From positions 1 to 26,319 of the IMG/VR virus record IMGVR_UViG_3300025128_000276: 26,319 bases of DNA; one strand, 5' to 3'. Shown here piece by piece: positions 1 through 5,849 of this stretch. Each line of letters starts with the position of its first letter. Position 1 is the first letter of the stretch. The DNA comes from a virus. A program made the translations under genes and the position numbers. The notes beneath the pieces are model-generated. The model ran no database searches. It was not told the DNA's origin and saw only the letters and a list, made by a program, of their open reading frames with translations.

Positions 1-46
1 GGACATGCCTATCGTAACCCAGTTGGCATTTAGGGGGTAATGTAAA
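1..46 (+). other. 3' end of an upstream gene, frame unresolved
   Basis: Two + frames are open from the left edge. One reads GHAYRNPVGI and stops with TAG at 31-33. The other reads DMPIVTQLAFRG and stops with TAA at 38-40, inside the Shine-Dalgarno-like AGGGGG stretch of the capsid gene. One of them is presumably the C-terminus of the preceding head gene (scaffold, protease or a small head protein in comparable phages). The visible residues are too few to choose between frames or name a function. Confidence 0.4.
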
Positions 47-955
47 ATGGCAATATCACGCGCACAACTTCTTAAAGAACTACTTCCTGGGCTTAACGCA
101 CTTTTCGGTTTAGAGTATGCTAAGTACGGCGAGGAACATGCAGAAATTTTCGAAGCAGAAACTTCTGATCGTTCTTTTGAAGAAGAGACTAAACTATCAG
201 GCTTCTCCGCAGCACCAGTCAAAGACGAAGGCTCTGCCATCGAATATGATAACGCTCAAGAAGCTTTCACCGCTCGCTATAACCATGAAACAGTGGCAAT
301 GGGCTTTTCAATTACTGAAGAGGCTATTGAGGATAACTTGTACGATTCTCTATCGGCTCGTTATACAAAAGCACTGGCTAGGGCTATGGCGTATACAAAA
401 CAGGTCAAGGCAGCTTCTATCTTAAATAATGCCTTTGACTCAGGTACTACCTACGGAGACGGAGTAGAGCTTTGTTCTACTGCACACCCTCTCGTAAGTG
501 GTGGAACTAACTCCAACGAACCTGCAACCGCAGCTGATCTTAATGAGACTTCTCTTGAAGCGGCTATTATTCAGATTGCAGGTTGGACCGATGAGAGAGG
601 GTTGCTCATTGCATCTCGCGCTCGGAAGTTGATTATTCCTTCAGATTTACAATTTGTTGCAACTCGATTGCTTCAAACTGAAGGACGAGTAGGCACTGCG
701 GATAACGATCTCAATGCGATACGTAGCATGAGTTCTGTTCCCGAAGGGTTTGCGGTTAATCATTATCTAACTGATACTGATGCTTGGTTCTTAATGACGG
801 ATGTACCTAACGGTCTGAAGCACTTTACACGTAGCCCAATGGCAACGTCTATGGATGCTGATTTCGATACAGGCAACAGCCGTTATAAGGCGAGAGAAAG
901 ATACTCTTTCGGCGTATCCGATCCGCTAGGAATCTTTGGTTCCCCAGGAGCTTAA
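47..955 (+). CDS. Major capsid protein, Mu gpT-like
   Basis: This is the main shell protein of the phage head. Its 302-aa length and whole architecture match my recollection of the Mu-like major head subunit (gpT) family, an HK97-fold coat protein common in marine phage contigs. Diagnostic stretches are the N-terminal MAISRAQLLKELLPGLNALF, the central acidic EEAIEDNLYDSL helix, the DERGLLIASRARKLIIP strand region and the C-terminal RYKARERYSFGVSDP followed by IFGSPGA. The start is supported by an AGGGGG ribosome-binding site about 9 nt upstream. The gene is followed at once by a strong intrinsic terminator, as expected for a very highly expressed capsid gene. No separate cleaved delta domain is apparent at the N-terminus. 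The assignment is from family memory, not a search, but the match is clear. Confidence 0.9.
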   Translation: MAISRAQLLKELLPGLNALFGLEYAKYGEEHAEIFEAETSDRSFEEETKLSGFSAAPVKDEGSAIEYDNAQEAFTARYNHETVAMGFSITEEAIEDNLYDSLSARYTKALARAMAYTKQVKAASILNNAFDSGTTYGDGVELCSTAHPLVSGGTNSNEPATAADLNETSLEAAIIQIAGWTDERGLLIASRARKLIIPSDLQFVATRLLQTEGRVGTADNDLNAIRSMSSVPEGFAVNHYLTDTDAWFLMTDVPNGLKHFTRSPMATSMDADFDTGNSRYKARERYSFGVSDPLGIFGSPGA

Positions 956-962
956 AAAACTT

Positions 963-992
963 AAAGGGGTGGCTTGCGGGTCGCCCCTTTTT
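963..992 (+). terminator. Intrinsic terminator after the capsid gene
   Basis: A G/C-rich inverted repeat pairs AAAGGGG (963-969) with CCCCTTT (984-990). The pairing extends inward through wobble and Watson-Crick pairs (TGGC with GTCG) to a 6-nt loop, giving about 11 pairs. A run of T residues (988-992) closes it. Stem plus T-run is the classic Rho-independent terminator layout. It should cap or attenuate the capsid transcript and lower expression of the genes to the right. Confidence 0.85.
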
Positions 993-1011
993 ACTCTATA
1001 CTACAAATACC

Positions 1012-1039
1012 TTGACAGTCGCATGGTGTGGCTGACAGT
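1012..1039 (+). promoter_or_regulatory. Possible promoter/operator with TGACAGT direct repeat
   Basis: A perfect TTGACA (-35-like) lies at 1012-1017, just after the terminator and 45 nt before the next start codon. The best -10 candidate, GACAGT at 1034-1039 with a 16-nt spacer, is poor. The heptamer TGACAGT occurs twice, at 1013-1019 and 1033-1039, exactly 20 bp apart, so both copies would lie on the same face of the helix. This could be a weak sigma-70 promoter, a regulator-binding direct repeat, or chance. Confidence 0.3.
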
Positions 1040-1061
1040 AGCCTAGACAAGGAGATTTGAA

Positions 1062-1793
1062 ATGGCTAATACGACTTTCAACGGTGCAGTCCGCTCCGAA
1101 AACGGATTTAAAACAGTTTCAAAAAGTGCTATAGGGGCTTTTACTGAACAAATCGTTGCTTCAAGTGGCGGTGTTTTAGAAGTTCAAAAAGTAGCAACTT
1201 CGGGAAGAGACAATATTGTTGCCGCAGGTACAACTGTAGGCGATAACAATGCAAGTCTTGGCACAGCAGCTACAATTTTTAATATTACCCCAAACGCACA
1301 TGGTTCTGGTATAGCTGATGCTGCAATCAACACTTTTGTAAATAAAGTTGGTGGTGATATTGTTACTACTATTTTAGTTGATCTGCATGGTGGGTTAGCT
1401 TCTGGTGGTGCGGCTAATGATATTATCGGTACAGACGGAGGCACTGCAAACGCTTATATTGCAGAACTTACAAGTGCAGTTAATGGTATTCCATATAAGT
1501 TAGAGTTTATTTGTTTAGAAGTTCCAACAGGTGGTGATCCAGATATTAACTTAGTTTGTTCAGCTACTGGAACAGACGCTGAGAACGCTGCTGTAACAAG
1601 TGGTACAGTTCTGTTTAACAATGGAGATTTAACATTAGGTCTTCATAACGAAGCAGATGCAGGGGCTACTTTAGCAGCTCTAAGTAAAAAGTATCTCTAT
1701 CTAACTTGTGGCGATGCGACAGACGCAGCGTATACCGCAGGTAAACTTGTTATCAAGATACATGGTGCAGCCTTTGATTACGCAAACGGCTAA
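1062..1793 (+). CDS. Putative virion structural (decoration-like) protein
   Basis: This 243-aa protein is rich in Ala, Gly, Thr, Val and Asn, with few charged residues. That is the composition of a beta-rich virion surface protein. It begins MANTTFNGAVRSENGFKTVS, a start I recall from structural proteins placed directly after the capsid gene in marine phage contigs, and ends with a hydrophobic strand-like KLVIKIHGAAFDY. There is no signal peptide or membrane helix. The start has a good AAGGAG site 8 nt upstream. It lies between the capsid terminator and a GNRA-loop hairpin, so it may be transcribed or processed separately from both neighbours. Position and composition suggest a head decoration or accessory capsid protein, but no fold could be assigned. 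Confidence 0.65.
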   Translation: MANTTFNGAVRSENGFKTVSKSAIGAFTEQIVASSGGVLEVQKVATSGRDNIVAAGTTVGDNNASLGTAATIFNITPNAHGSGIADAAINTFVNKVGGDIVTTILVDLHGGLASGGAANDIIGTDGGTANAYIAELTSAVNGIPYKLEFICLEVPTGGDPDINLVCSATGTDAENAAVTSGTVLFNNGDLTLGLHNEADAGATLAALSKKYLYLTCGDATDAAYTAGKLVIKIHGAAFDYANG

Positions 1794-1801
1794 TTAATCA
1801 G

Positions 1802-1819
1802 GTGGGGCGCAAGCCCCAC
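1802..1819 (+). promoter_or_regulatory. Intergenic hairpin with GCAA tetraloop
   Basis: A perfect 7-bp stem, GTGGGGC (1802-1808) with GCCCCAC (1813-1819), is closed by a GCAA loop of the GNRA class. No T-run follows: the next bases are TACCCAAAATAGGAG, and the Shine-Dalgarno site of the next gene begins about 11 nt downstream. It therefore looks more like an mRNA-stabilising or processing hairpin, or a weak pause site, than a full terminator. Confidence 0.55.
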
Positions 1820-1840
1820 TACCCAAAATAGGAGATTAAT

Positions 1841-2443
1841 ATGGGACTTTCAGACGTACAAGCGCTCACCATAAATGACGAAAATGCTTCTGACGATGAC
1901 CGATTGGTTACAGCAGCTCGACCAGATACTTCAGCGACTATGGCAAATACCACCTTTGCAGGTGGAGCAGCGAGAAACGTAATAGTAACAACCACGGGGA
2001 CTGGCGATAATAGTAAAACTTGTACTATAACAGGTACTGATGTTTTTGGTGATGCTATGACAGAGACTATTACTTCCACAGGTTCTGCAGAAGCGGTTGC
2101 AGGTACAAAATTATTTTTAACAGTGACTGCTGTAGAGTGTTCTGAACAATATGCAGCTAATATAAAAGTTGGTTCTGGAACAACTTGCGCTCAAGCCATA
2201 AACGGTAGTAACAGAGTAAGATTAAAAGGGATGTCTATTACATCTGGTGGCACAGCAGGAGACGTAGAGTTTATTGATGGCGCACCTGAAGACGGCACAA
2301 CTTTATTTAAATCACGGACTATAGGTACGGCGAACACAGTTATTGACAGGACAATACCCTCAGAAGGGGTTATATTTAGGAGTGGTTTATCTATCAAATA
2401 CACTTTAGATGTTGCTGATATGATAACTGTATTTCATGCGTGA
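1841..2443 (+). CDS. Putative structural protein, decoration or head-stabilising type
   Basis: The 200-aa product is Thr/Gly/Ala-rich and predicted to be all beta. Around residues 46-90 it reads as a strand-turn-strand pattern, with GTDVFGDAMTETIT and a strand rich in aromatic and beta-branched residues (LFLTVTAVEC). The C-terminal part (GGTAGDVEFIDG, then GVIFRSGLSIKYT and ADMITVFHA) resembles the ends of small surface proteins I recall from marine phage head modules. No enzyme motif, signal peptide or membrane span is visible. A clear AGGAG site precedes the start. The last 8 nt overlap the next gene, so translation of the basic protein downstream is probably coupled. The function as an accessory capsid protein is inferred from position and composition only. 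Confidence 0.6.
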   Translation: MGLSDVQALTINDENASDDDRLVTAARPDTSATMANTTFAGGAARNVIVTTTGTGDNSKTCTITGTDVFGDAMTETITSTGSAEAVAGTKLFLTVTAVECSEQYAANIKVGSGTTCAQAINGSNRVRLKGMSITSGGTAGDVEFIDGAPEDGTTLFKSRTIGTANTVIDRTIPSEGVIFRSGLSIKYTLDVADMITVFHA

Positions 2444-2747
2444 ATATTACAAAAGAGGGCGCAAAGTAAAAGGCAAGGGCATGAAAGGCATGTCTATTGG
2501 TAGTGGAGATAAACGCCCTACCAAGTCTGGCGCAGGTATGACTGCTAAAGGCGTTGCTAAGTATAGAAGAAACAACCCTGGATCAAAACTCAAGACCGCT
2601 GTTACAGAAGACAAACCTACGGGCAAGAGAGCTGCTCGTAGGAAATCATATTGCGCTCGTTCAGCAGGGCAAATGAAGAAGTTTCCTAAAGCAGCAAAAG
2701 ATCCTAACAGCCGTTTACGGCAAGCAAGAAGAAGGTGGAAGTGTTAA
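2436..2747 (+). CDS. Small, highly basic conserved phage protein (DUF6321-like)
   Basis: This 103-aa protein has about 34 Lys/Arg against 5 Asp/Glu, a net charge near +29. The C-terminal two thirds carry a recognisable marine-phage pattern: SGAGMTAKGVAKYRR, then GSKLKTAVTEDKPTGKRAAR, then RRKSYCARSAGQMK and a terminal RRRWKC. I recall this as a DUF6321-type family, with moderate certainty. Its function is unknown. The two conserved Cys, in SYCAR and at the very C-terminus, could bind metal or form a disulphide. The N-terminus MREYYKRGRKVKGKG resembles segments in two nearby proteins (MRSYYKSGGK at 4089 and SYKRGRKV inside the gene at 3541). The start overlaps the preceding gene's stop and the stop overlaps the next start (TAATG), so it belongs to a coupled cassette. 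Confidence 0.75.
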   Translation: MREYYKRGRKVKGKGMKGMSIGSGDKRPTKSGAGMTAKGVAKYRRNNPGSKLKTAVTEDKPTGKRAARRKSYCARSAGQMKKFPKAAKDPNSRLRQARRRWKC

Positions 2748-2884
2748 TGGCTATATCCCGCGCACAAATGGGTAAGCAGATAATGAACCCACCAATGAAA
2801 AACAAAATGTCTAAACTCTCACAGAAGAGAAAAAAGGCAGCAGAGAAGGAGAGAAAAAAGAAGGATGGCATATCTACAAAGTAA
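2747..2884 (+). CDS. 45-aa basic mini-protein sharing the capsid N-terminus
   Basis: An ATG overlapping the previous stop (TAATG) opens 45 codons ending with TAA at 2882-2884. The peptide begins MAISRAQMGKQIMNPPMKNK and continues as a Lys/Arg/Ala/Glu helix-like stretch (SQKRKKAAEKERKKK). Net charge is about +12. The first seven residues, MAISRAQ, are identical to the start of the major capsid protein, with two silent base changes. The C-terminal coding region overlaps the next gene by 20 nt. Its function is unknown; cationic composition and position group it with the basic cassette. Support comes from the tight overlap, the Lys-rich composition shared with neighbours and the non-random N-terminus. 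Confidence 0.6.
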   Translation: MAISRAQMGKQIMNPPMKNKMSKLSQKRKKAAEKERKKKDGISTK

Positions 2885-3566
2885 CATACCCTATTTTAAA
2901 GCATGGGTGAGAAGAGAGTACACAAAGAATTTTATAGAGTATCACGGAGAATTTTTACACGCTATGGTGATCGCAGTAACGACAATGCCGAATAGGACTC
3001 TTAGTTTCCAAGTAATCTTTACTGGGTGTGAAACTGATGATACAGATGAGCCTAATATACACGGTGGAGCTATGTGGGCAAGAATGCCTCTAACAGCTCT
3101 CGTTGCTGATGTGACATATGAGGAATGGCCTACAGAACTTCCTCCGTATATAGCACAACCTTGGGATTGTATGTCTCATCACCACTCCGTTTATGTCTTG
3201 AATAGAGCAAGTCCTGCACCTTGGATAGCAAAGGTTGATGGAGAGTTCTATCCTGCGAAATACTACTTCACGGTAGATTATACAGATAGTGAAGTAGCTG
3301 ACGATCCTGCACAACATAAACAAAGTCACGTACTTGAATTATTAGACGCAGGAGAGTATACAGGTAATATTGTTGCTCTACCCAACAATAGAGTTCGGGT
3401 TACACACCCTGCGTGGTTTGAAACAGGTGAAGGCGCACCAGACTTTAGACCAAATCAACACACTTTTCATTCTAAGCAAAATCATGAATATGTGTGGGAT
3501 ACTCAACGTGTTTTTAACAACTTGTATAAGGATGAAGAAGATGAAGAAGAAAAAAATGATGGCTAA
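2865..3566 (+). CDS. Conserved marine phage protein of unknown function, acidic tail
   Basis: The 233-aa soluble protein begins MAYLQSNIPYFKAWVRREY, an opening I recall from a conserved protein of marine podovirus-like genomes, function unknown. It is rich in Trp, Tyr and His (MSHHHSVYVLNR, EWPTELPPYIAQPWD), with no signal peptide or membrane helix. It is the only member of the 2436-4871 block that is not strongly basic. It ends in a short acidic tail, KDEEDEEEKNDG, encoded by the same purine-rich bases that, in another frame, encode the Lys-rich start of the next protein. The start overlaps the preceding mini-gene by 20 nt and has a purine-rich site (AAGGAG followed by AGAAGG). A structural or assembly role is inferred from position only. 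Confidence 0.65.
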   Translation: MAYLQSNIPYFKAWVRREYTKNFIEYHGEFLHAMVIAVTTMPNRTLSFQVIFTGCETDDTDEPNIHGGAMWARMPLTALVADVTYEEWPTELPPYIAQPWDCMSHHHSVYVLNRASPAPWIAKVDGEFYPAKYYFTVDYTDSEVADDPAQHKQSHVLELLDAGEYTGNIVALPNNRVRVTHPAWFETGEGAPDFRPNQHTFHSKQNHEYVWDTQRVFNNLYKDEEDEEEKNDG

Positions 3567-4086
3567 AGGTAAGCAAGTCAAGAAGAAGATGATGGCTAAA
3601 GGCAAAATGGTCAAGAAGATGATGGCAGGTGGCAAAGCCAAAAAAGGTTACAGCAATGGTGGTAAGCTTAAGATGGTTGAAGGGAAAGACGGTAAGCAAG
3701 TTCCGTTTTATGCTGCTGATGGCGTTGGCAAAATGAAAGCAGGCGGTATGACTAAGAAGAGTTATAAAAGAGGTAGAAAGGTAATGAAGGATGATACTTC
3801 TTTAAACGAAGGTCAGCAGGGTAGTGAGAATAAAAACACTATGGATAAAATAATTAAAGGGGCAACAATGCTTACTCCTTTTGGGTCAATGGGTAGTGGG
3901 GTAAAATCTGCAGCCGAAAAAATAAAGAAAAGAAAAGATTCTGCAGATAATTTTAAAGCAGGCAAAATGGTCAAAAAAGGTATGGCTGCAGGCGGTAAAG
4001 CTAAAGGCGCTGCTAAAGGCGGTAAGTCTAAGGTACGTGGAGCAGGTATTGCCCGTAAAGGTGTACGTCCTGCAAAGATGAGGTAG
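3541..4086 (+). CDS. Lys/Gly/Met-rich repetitive basic protein
   Basis: This 181-aa protein is dominated by Lys, Gly, Met and Ala. Short imperfect repeats open it: KKKKMMAKGKQVKKKMMAKG, KMVKKMMAGGKAKKG, then GGKLKMV. Further copies include KAGGMTKKSYKRGRKVMK and, near the end, KMVKKGMAAGGKAKGAAKGG. Residues about 80-130 are less biased and may form a small ordered segment (TMDKIIKGATMLTPFGSMGSG). The ATG at 3541 was chosen because AAGGA lies 7 nt upstream. ATG 3532 is too close to that site, and ATG 3556 is a possible alternative. Upstream in-frame codons fall inside the previous gene's reading frame and are not credible. Such composition suits binding to nucleic acid or acidic partners, but no fold is recognised. 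Confidence 0.7.
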   Translation: MKKKKMMAKGKQVKKKMMAKGKMVKKMMAGGKAKKGYSNGGKLKMVEGKDGKQVPFYAADGVGKMKAGGMTKKSYKRGRKVMKDDTSLNEGQQGSENKNTMDKIIKGATMLTPFGSMGSGVKSAAEKIKKRKDSADNFKAGKMVKKGMAAGGKAKGAAKGGKSKVRGAGIARKGVRPAKMR

Positions 4087-4088
4087 AC

Positions 4089-4253
4089 ATGCGCAGTTAT
4101 TATAAATCTGGTGGTAAGATATGTCCAAAAGGTAAAGCTTGGGCGAAGCGAACTTTTGACACTTACCCCAGTGCGTATGCTAACATGGCTGCATCTAAGT
4201 ACTGCAAAGACCCTAACTACGCTAAAGGCAGCAAAGGAAAGAAGAAAAAATGA
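4089..4253 (+). CDS. 54-aa basic conserved mini-protein (CPKGKAWAKRTF family)
   Basis: The ORF opens 2 nt after the previous stop, and its own TGA overlaps the next ATG (ATGA). The protein starts MRSYYKSGGKICPKGKAWAK and contains RTFDTYPSAYANMAASKYC followed by KDPNYAKG and a Lys-rich end. I recall near-identical short segments in marine phage genomes, so this is a real conserved gene. It carries 13 Lys, 2 Arg and only 2 acidic residues (net about +13). The two Cys, about 27 residues apart, might bind metal or form a disulphide. Its N-terminus resembles the start of the 103-aa protein at 2436. Its function is unknown. Confidence 0.75.
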   Translation: MRSYYKSGGKICPKGKAWAKRTFDTYPSAYANMAASKYCKDPNYAKGSKGKKKK

Positions 4254-4390
4254 CGTTAACCAATCGCAATAAAAGAACAGTTAAGAAGGTTGTAAAAGGT
4301 TTAAAGAAAGCCTCTCGTTTACATGCAGGACAGGCTAAAAAACTTGAAAAGGTTGCAAGTTCTGTTACTAAAAAGAAGAAGAAAAAGTAA
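4250..4390 (+). CDS. 46-aa highly basic mini-protein
   Basis: ATG overlaps the previous stop (ATGA), and the TAA at 4388-4390 overlaps the following start (TAATG). The peptide reads MTLTNRNKRTVKKVVKGLKK, then ASRLHAGQAKKLEKVASSV and a run of six Lys. It has 15 Lys and 3 Arg against a single Glu (net about +17). Residues 10-40 would form an amphipathic helix. The segment ASRLHAGQAKKLEK is familiar from small proteins next to structural genes in marine phages. Function is unknown; a nucleic-acid-binding or virion-core role is only inferred from charge and context. Confidence 0.7.
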   Translation: MTLTNRNKRTVKKVVKGLKKASRLHAGQAKKLEKVASSVTKKKKKK

Positions 4391-4659
4391 TGGGCGCTCT
4401 TAAGGATTGGGTAAAACAAGATTGGGTAAGGATAGGCACAGATGGTGGAATTAAAGGTAAATGCGGCACTTCAAAAAACAAAAAACGTCCTGATAGATGC
4501 CTTCCTAGAAGTAAGGCTCAATCTCTCTCCAAAGCAGAAAGAGCAAAAACAGCTCAAAAGAAAAAGCGAGAAGGCGCAAAAGGAAAAACTGTAGTAAAGA
4601 ACACAAAACCTGCTACAGTGAAAATGCGTCAAGGTGGACTAGCTAGGAGACGAAGATGA
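4390..4659 (+). CDS. Basic protein, DUF5872-like
   Basis: This 89-aa protein begins MGALKDWVKQDWVRIGTDGG and continues IKGKCGTSKNKKRPDRCLPR, then SKAQSLSKAERAKTAQKKKR. The order Lys-Asp-Trp...Trp-Val-Arg-Ile, Cys-Gly, Cys-Leu-Pro, Ser-Lys-Ala matches what I remember of DUF5872, a family in phages and giant viruses without known function. The two Cys about 12 residues apart and the paired Trp would form a small compact domain. The C-terminus, MRQGGLARRRR, is an Arg-rich tail almost repeated inside the next protein (KNGGLARRKRS). Net charge is about +23. Start and stop both overlap their neighbours, so translation is coupled. Confidence 0.75.
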   Translation: MGALKDWVKQDWVRIGTDGGIKGKCGTSKNKKRPDRCLPRSKAQSLSKAERAKTAQKKKREGAKGKTVVKNTKPATVKMRQGGLARRRR

Positions 4660-4871
4660 CGGAAAAAGAAATAGCAGACTTAAAAGCAGAGTATTTTGAT
4701 GGTCGTGCTTCTGATTATCAAGGGCTTTTTGATTTCTTAAGAGATAAAGGGGTTTCTTCTAAAGATTTTAAAAGGTTTAAAAACGGAGGGCTTGCTAGAA
4801 GAAAGAGAAGTATAGCACGAGGTTGTGGCGCTATTATGGAGAACAGACGTAAGAAAACTTTATATACTTAG
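4656..4871 (+). CDS. 71-aa conserved protein with GGLARRKRSIARGCG tail
   Basis: The N-terminal 40 residues (MTEKEIADLKAEYFDGRASD, then YQGLFDFLRDKGVSS) are mixed-charge and helical. The C-terminal 30 are basic and carry the marine-phage signature RGCGAIMENRRKKTLYT, preceded by NGGLARRKRS. A Gly-Gly-Leu-Ala-Arg-rich element also ends the neighbouring upstream protein, so the tail may have spread by recombination between adjacent genes. The start overlaps the previous stop, and an AGGAGA site for the next gene begins at its own stop codon. I recall the RGCG...RRKKT ending in small proteins placed between head and connector genes. No function is known. Confidence 0.7.
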   Translation: MTEKEIADLKAEYFDGRASDYQGLFDFLRDKGVSSKDFKRFKNGGLARRKRSIARGCGAIMENRRKKTLYT

Positions 4872-4880
4872 GAGACGAGT

Positions 4881-5156
4881 ATGGCAGATTTAAAGATGGT
4901 AGAAGTAGGCACGGATAAAGATGGTAACTCTTTGTACAATGTCCGTGACAATAGTAAGGGTGGTGAACTTGTTGTTGAGAAAGCTTTAAGCTTATCAGAA
5001 GCAGAAGCGTTAATGAACGGTGGATCAACTTCTAGTTATAAATCCATGTCTAAATTAGAGTTAGAAGCAATGATGCGTGAGCATGGCGTAGAACTTGATA
5101 GACGAAAGAGCAAAAAAGAGTTATTAGAAGAAGTAGAGAACTTCTTTAAGGAGTAA
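4881..5156 (+). CDS. Small protein with C-terminal HeH/LEM-like helix-extension-helix domain
   Basis: The 91-aa product has an N-terminal beta-like half (MADLKMVEVGTDKDGNSLYN) and a C-terminal helical half: MSKLELEAMMREHGVELDRR followed by KSKKELLEEVENFF, residues about 55-89. That pattern (K-x-E-L-x-x-M-x-x-H-G-V-x-L-x-x-R-x-x-K-x-E-L-L) fits the HeH/LEM or SAP-like fold, which in other proteins binds DNA or protein partners. In phages such domains occur at the ends of small head-completion or capsid-associated proteins. It is acidic overall and ends the basic cassette. The start has an AGGAGA site 5-6 nt upstream. Its position just before the connector genes suggests a head-completion role, which is inference. 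Confidence 0.65.
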   Translation: MADLKMVEVGTDKDGNSLYNVRDNSKGGELVVEKALSLSEAEALMNGGSTSSYKSMSKLELEAMMREHGVELDRRKSKKELLEEVENFFKE

Positions 5157-5159
5157 TAG

Positions 5160-5849
5160 ATGGCTACTTCAGGAACTACCGCCTTTGACATGGACTTCAC
5201 GGAAATCGCTGAAGAAGCGTGGGAACGTGCAGGACGCGAAATGCGTTCTGGGTATGACTTAAGAACTGCTCGTAGGTCTATGAATCTAATGACTATTGAG
5301 TGGCAGAACAGAGGTTTAAACCTTTGGACTATTGATAGTGGAACTCAAACTTTAACTGCAGGGACTAGTCAATATACACTACCTGCTGACACGATTGATT
5401 TGTTAGATCATGTGATAAGAACAGATGCAGGTAATACGACCACCCAAGCTGATCTTACCATAAGTCGTATAGGTGTGAGTACTTACGCATCTATCCCTAA
5501 CAAGTTAACACGGGGTAGACCTATACAAGTGTTTGTTGAACGGTTACGAGCTGCACCTGTAATAAATCTTTGGCCTGTGCCTGATGATTCTACTACATAT
5601 ACGTTTGTGTATTTTAGATTAAGAAGGATAGAAGACGCAGGTAATGGTGTTGAAACAGCAGACATGAACTTTCGTTTCTTACCTTGCTTAGTTGCAGGGT
5701 TAGCTTACCATATAGCTATGAAAGTGCCTGAACTCGCAGATCGTATATCTATGTTAAAAGCAGCTTATGAAGAACAATATGCACTTGCCGCAGGTGAAGA
5801 TAGAGAAAAAACATCTGAACGATTCATTCCTCGTGTAGGGAGAATATAA
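5160..5849 (+). CDS. Putative head-tail connector (tail tubular/gp4-like)
   Basis: This 229-aa protein begins with a helical N-terminus (DFTEIAEEAWERAGREMRSG, then YDLRTARRSMNLMTIEWQNR). A strand-rich centre follows (TQTLTAGTSQYTLPADTIDL, then VINLWPVPDD), and it ends in helices (NFRFLPCLVAGLAYHIAMKV, then LKAAYEEQYALA). The order helix bundle, YTLP strand, W-P-x-P strand and C-terminal helices with an AAYEEQY-like element is typical of the ring-forming adaptor proteins that sit under the portal of short-tailed phages (T7 gp11-like, P22 gp4-like). An AAGGAG site lies 9 nt upstream of the start. It is followed at zero spacing by the Cys-motif protein and then a second adaptor. Connector assignment is by pattern memory; the exact family is uncertain. 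Confidence 0.6.
   Translation: MATSGTTAFDMDFTEIAEEAWERAGREMRSGYDLRTARRSMNLMTIEWQNRGLNLWTIDSGTQTLTAGTSQYTLPADTIDLLDHVIRTDAGNTTTQADLTISRIGVSTYASIPNKLTRGRPIQVFVERLRAAPVINLWPVPDDSTTYTFVYFRLRRIEDAGNGVETADMNFRFLPCLVAGLAYHIAMKVPELADRISMLKAAYEEQYALAAGEDREKTSERFIPRVGRI

Noticed and set aside
3370-3540. Longer start for the basic Lys/Gly/Met-rich gene
   Set aside because: The extra 57 residues overlap the end of the 233-aa gene out of frame and look random; composition changes abruptly at 3541, where a ribosome-binding site fits.
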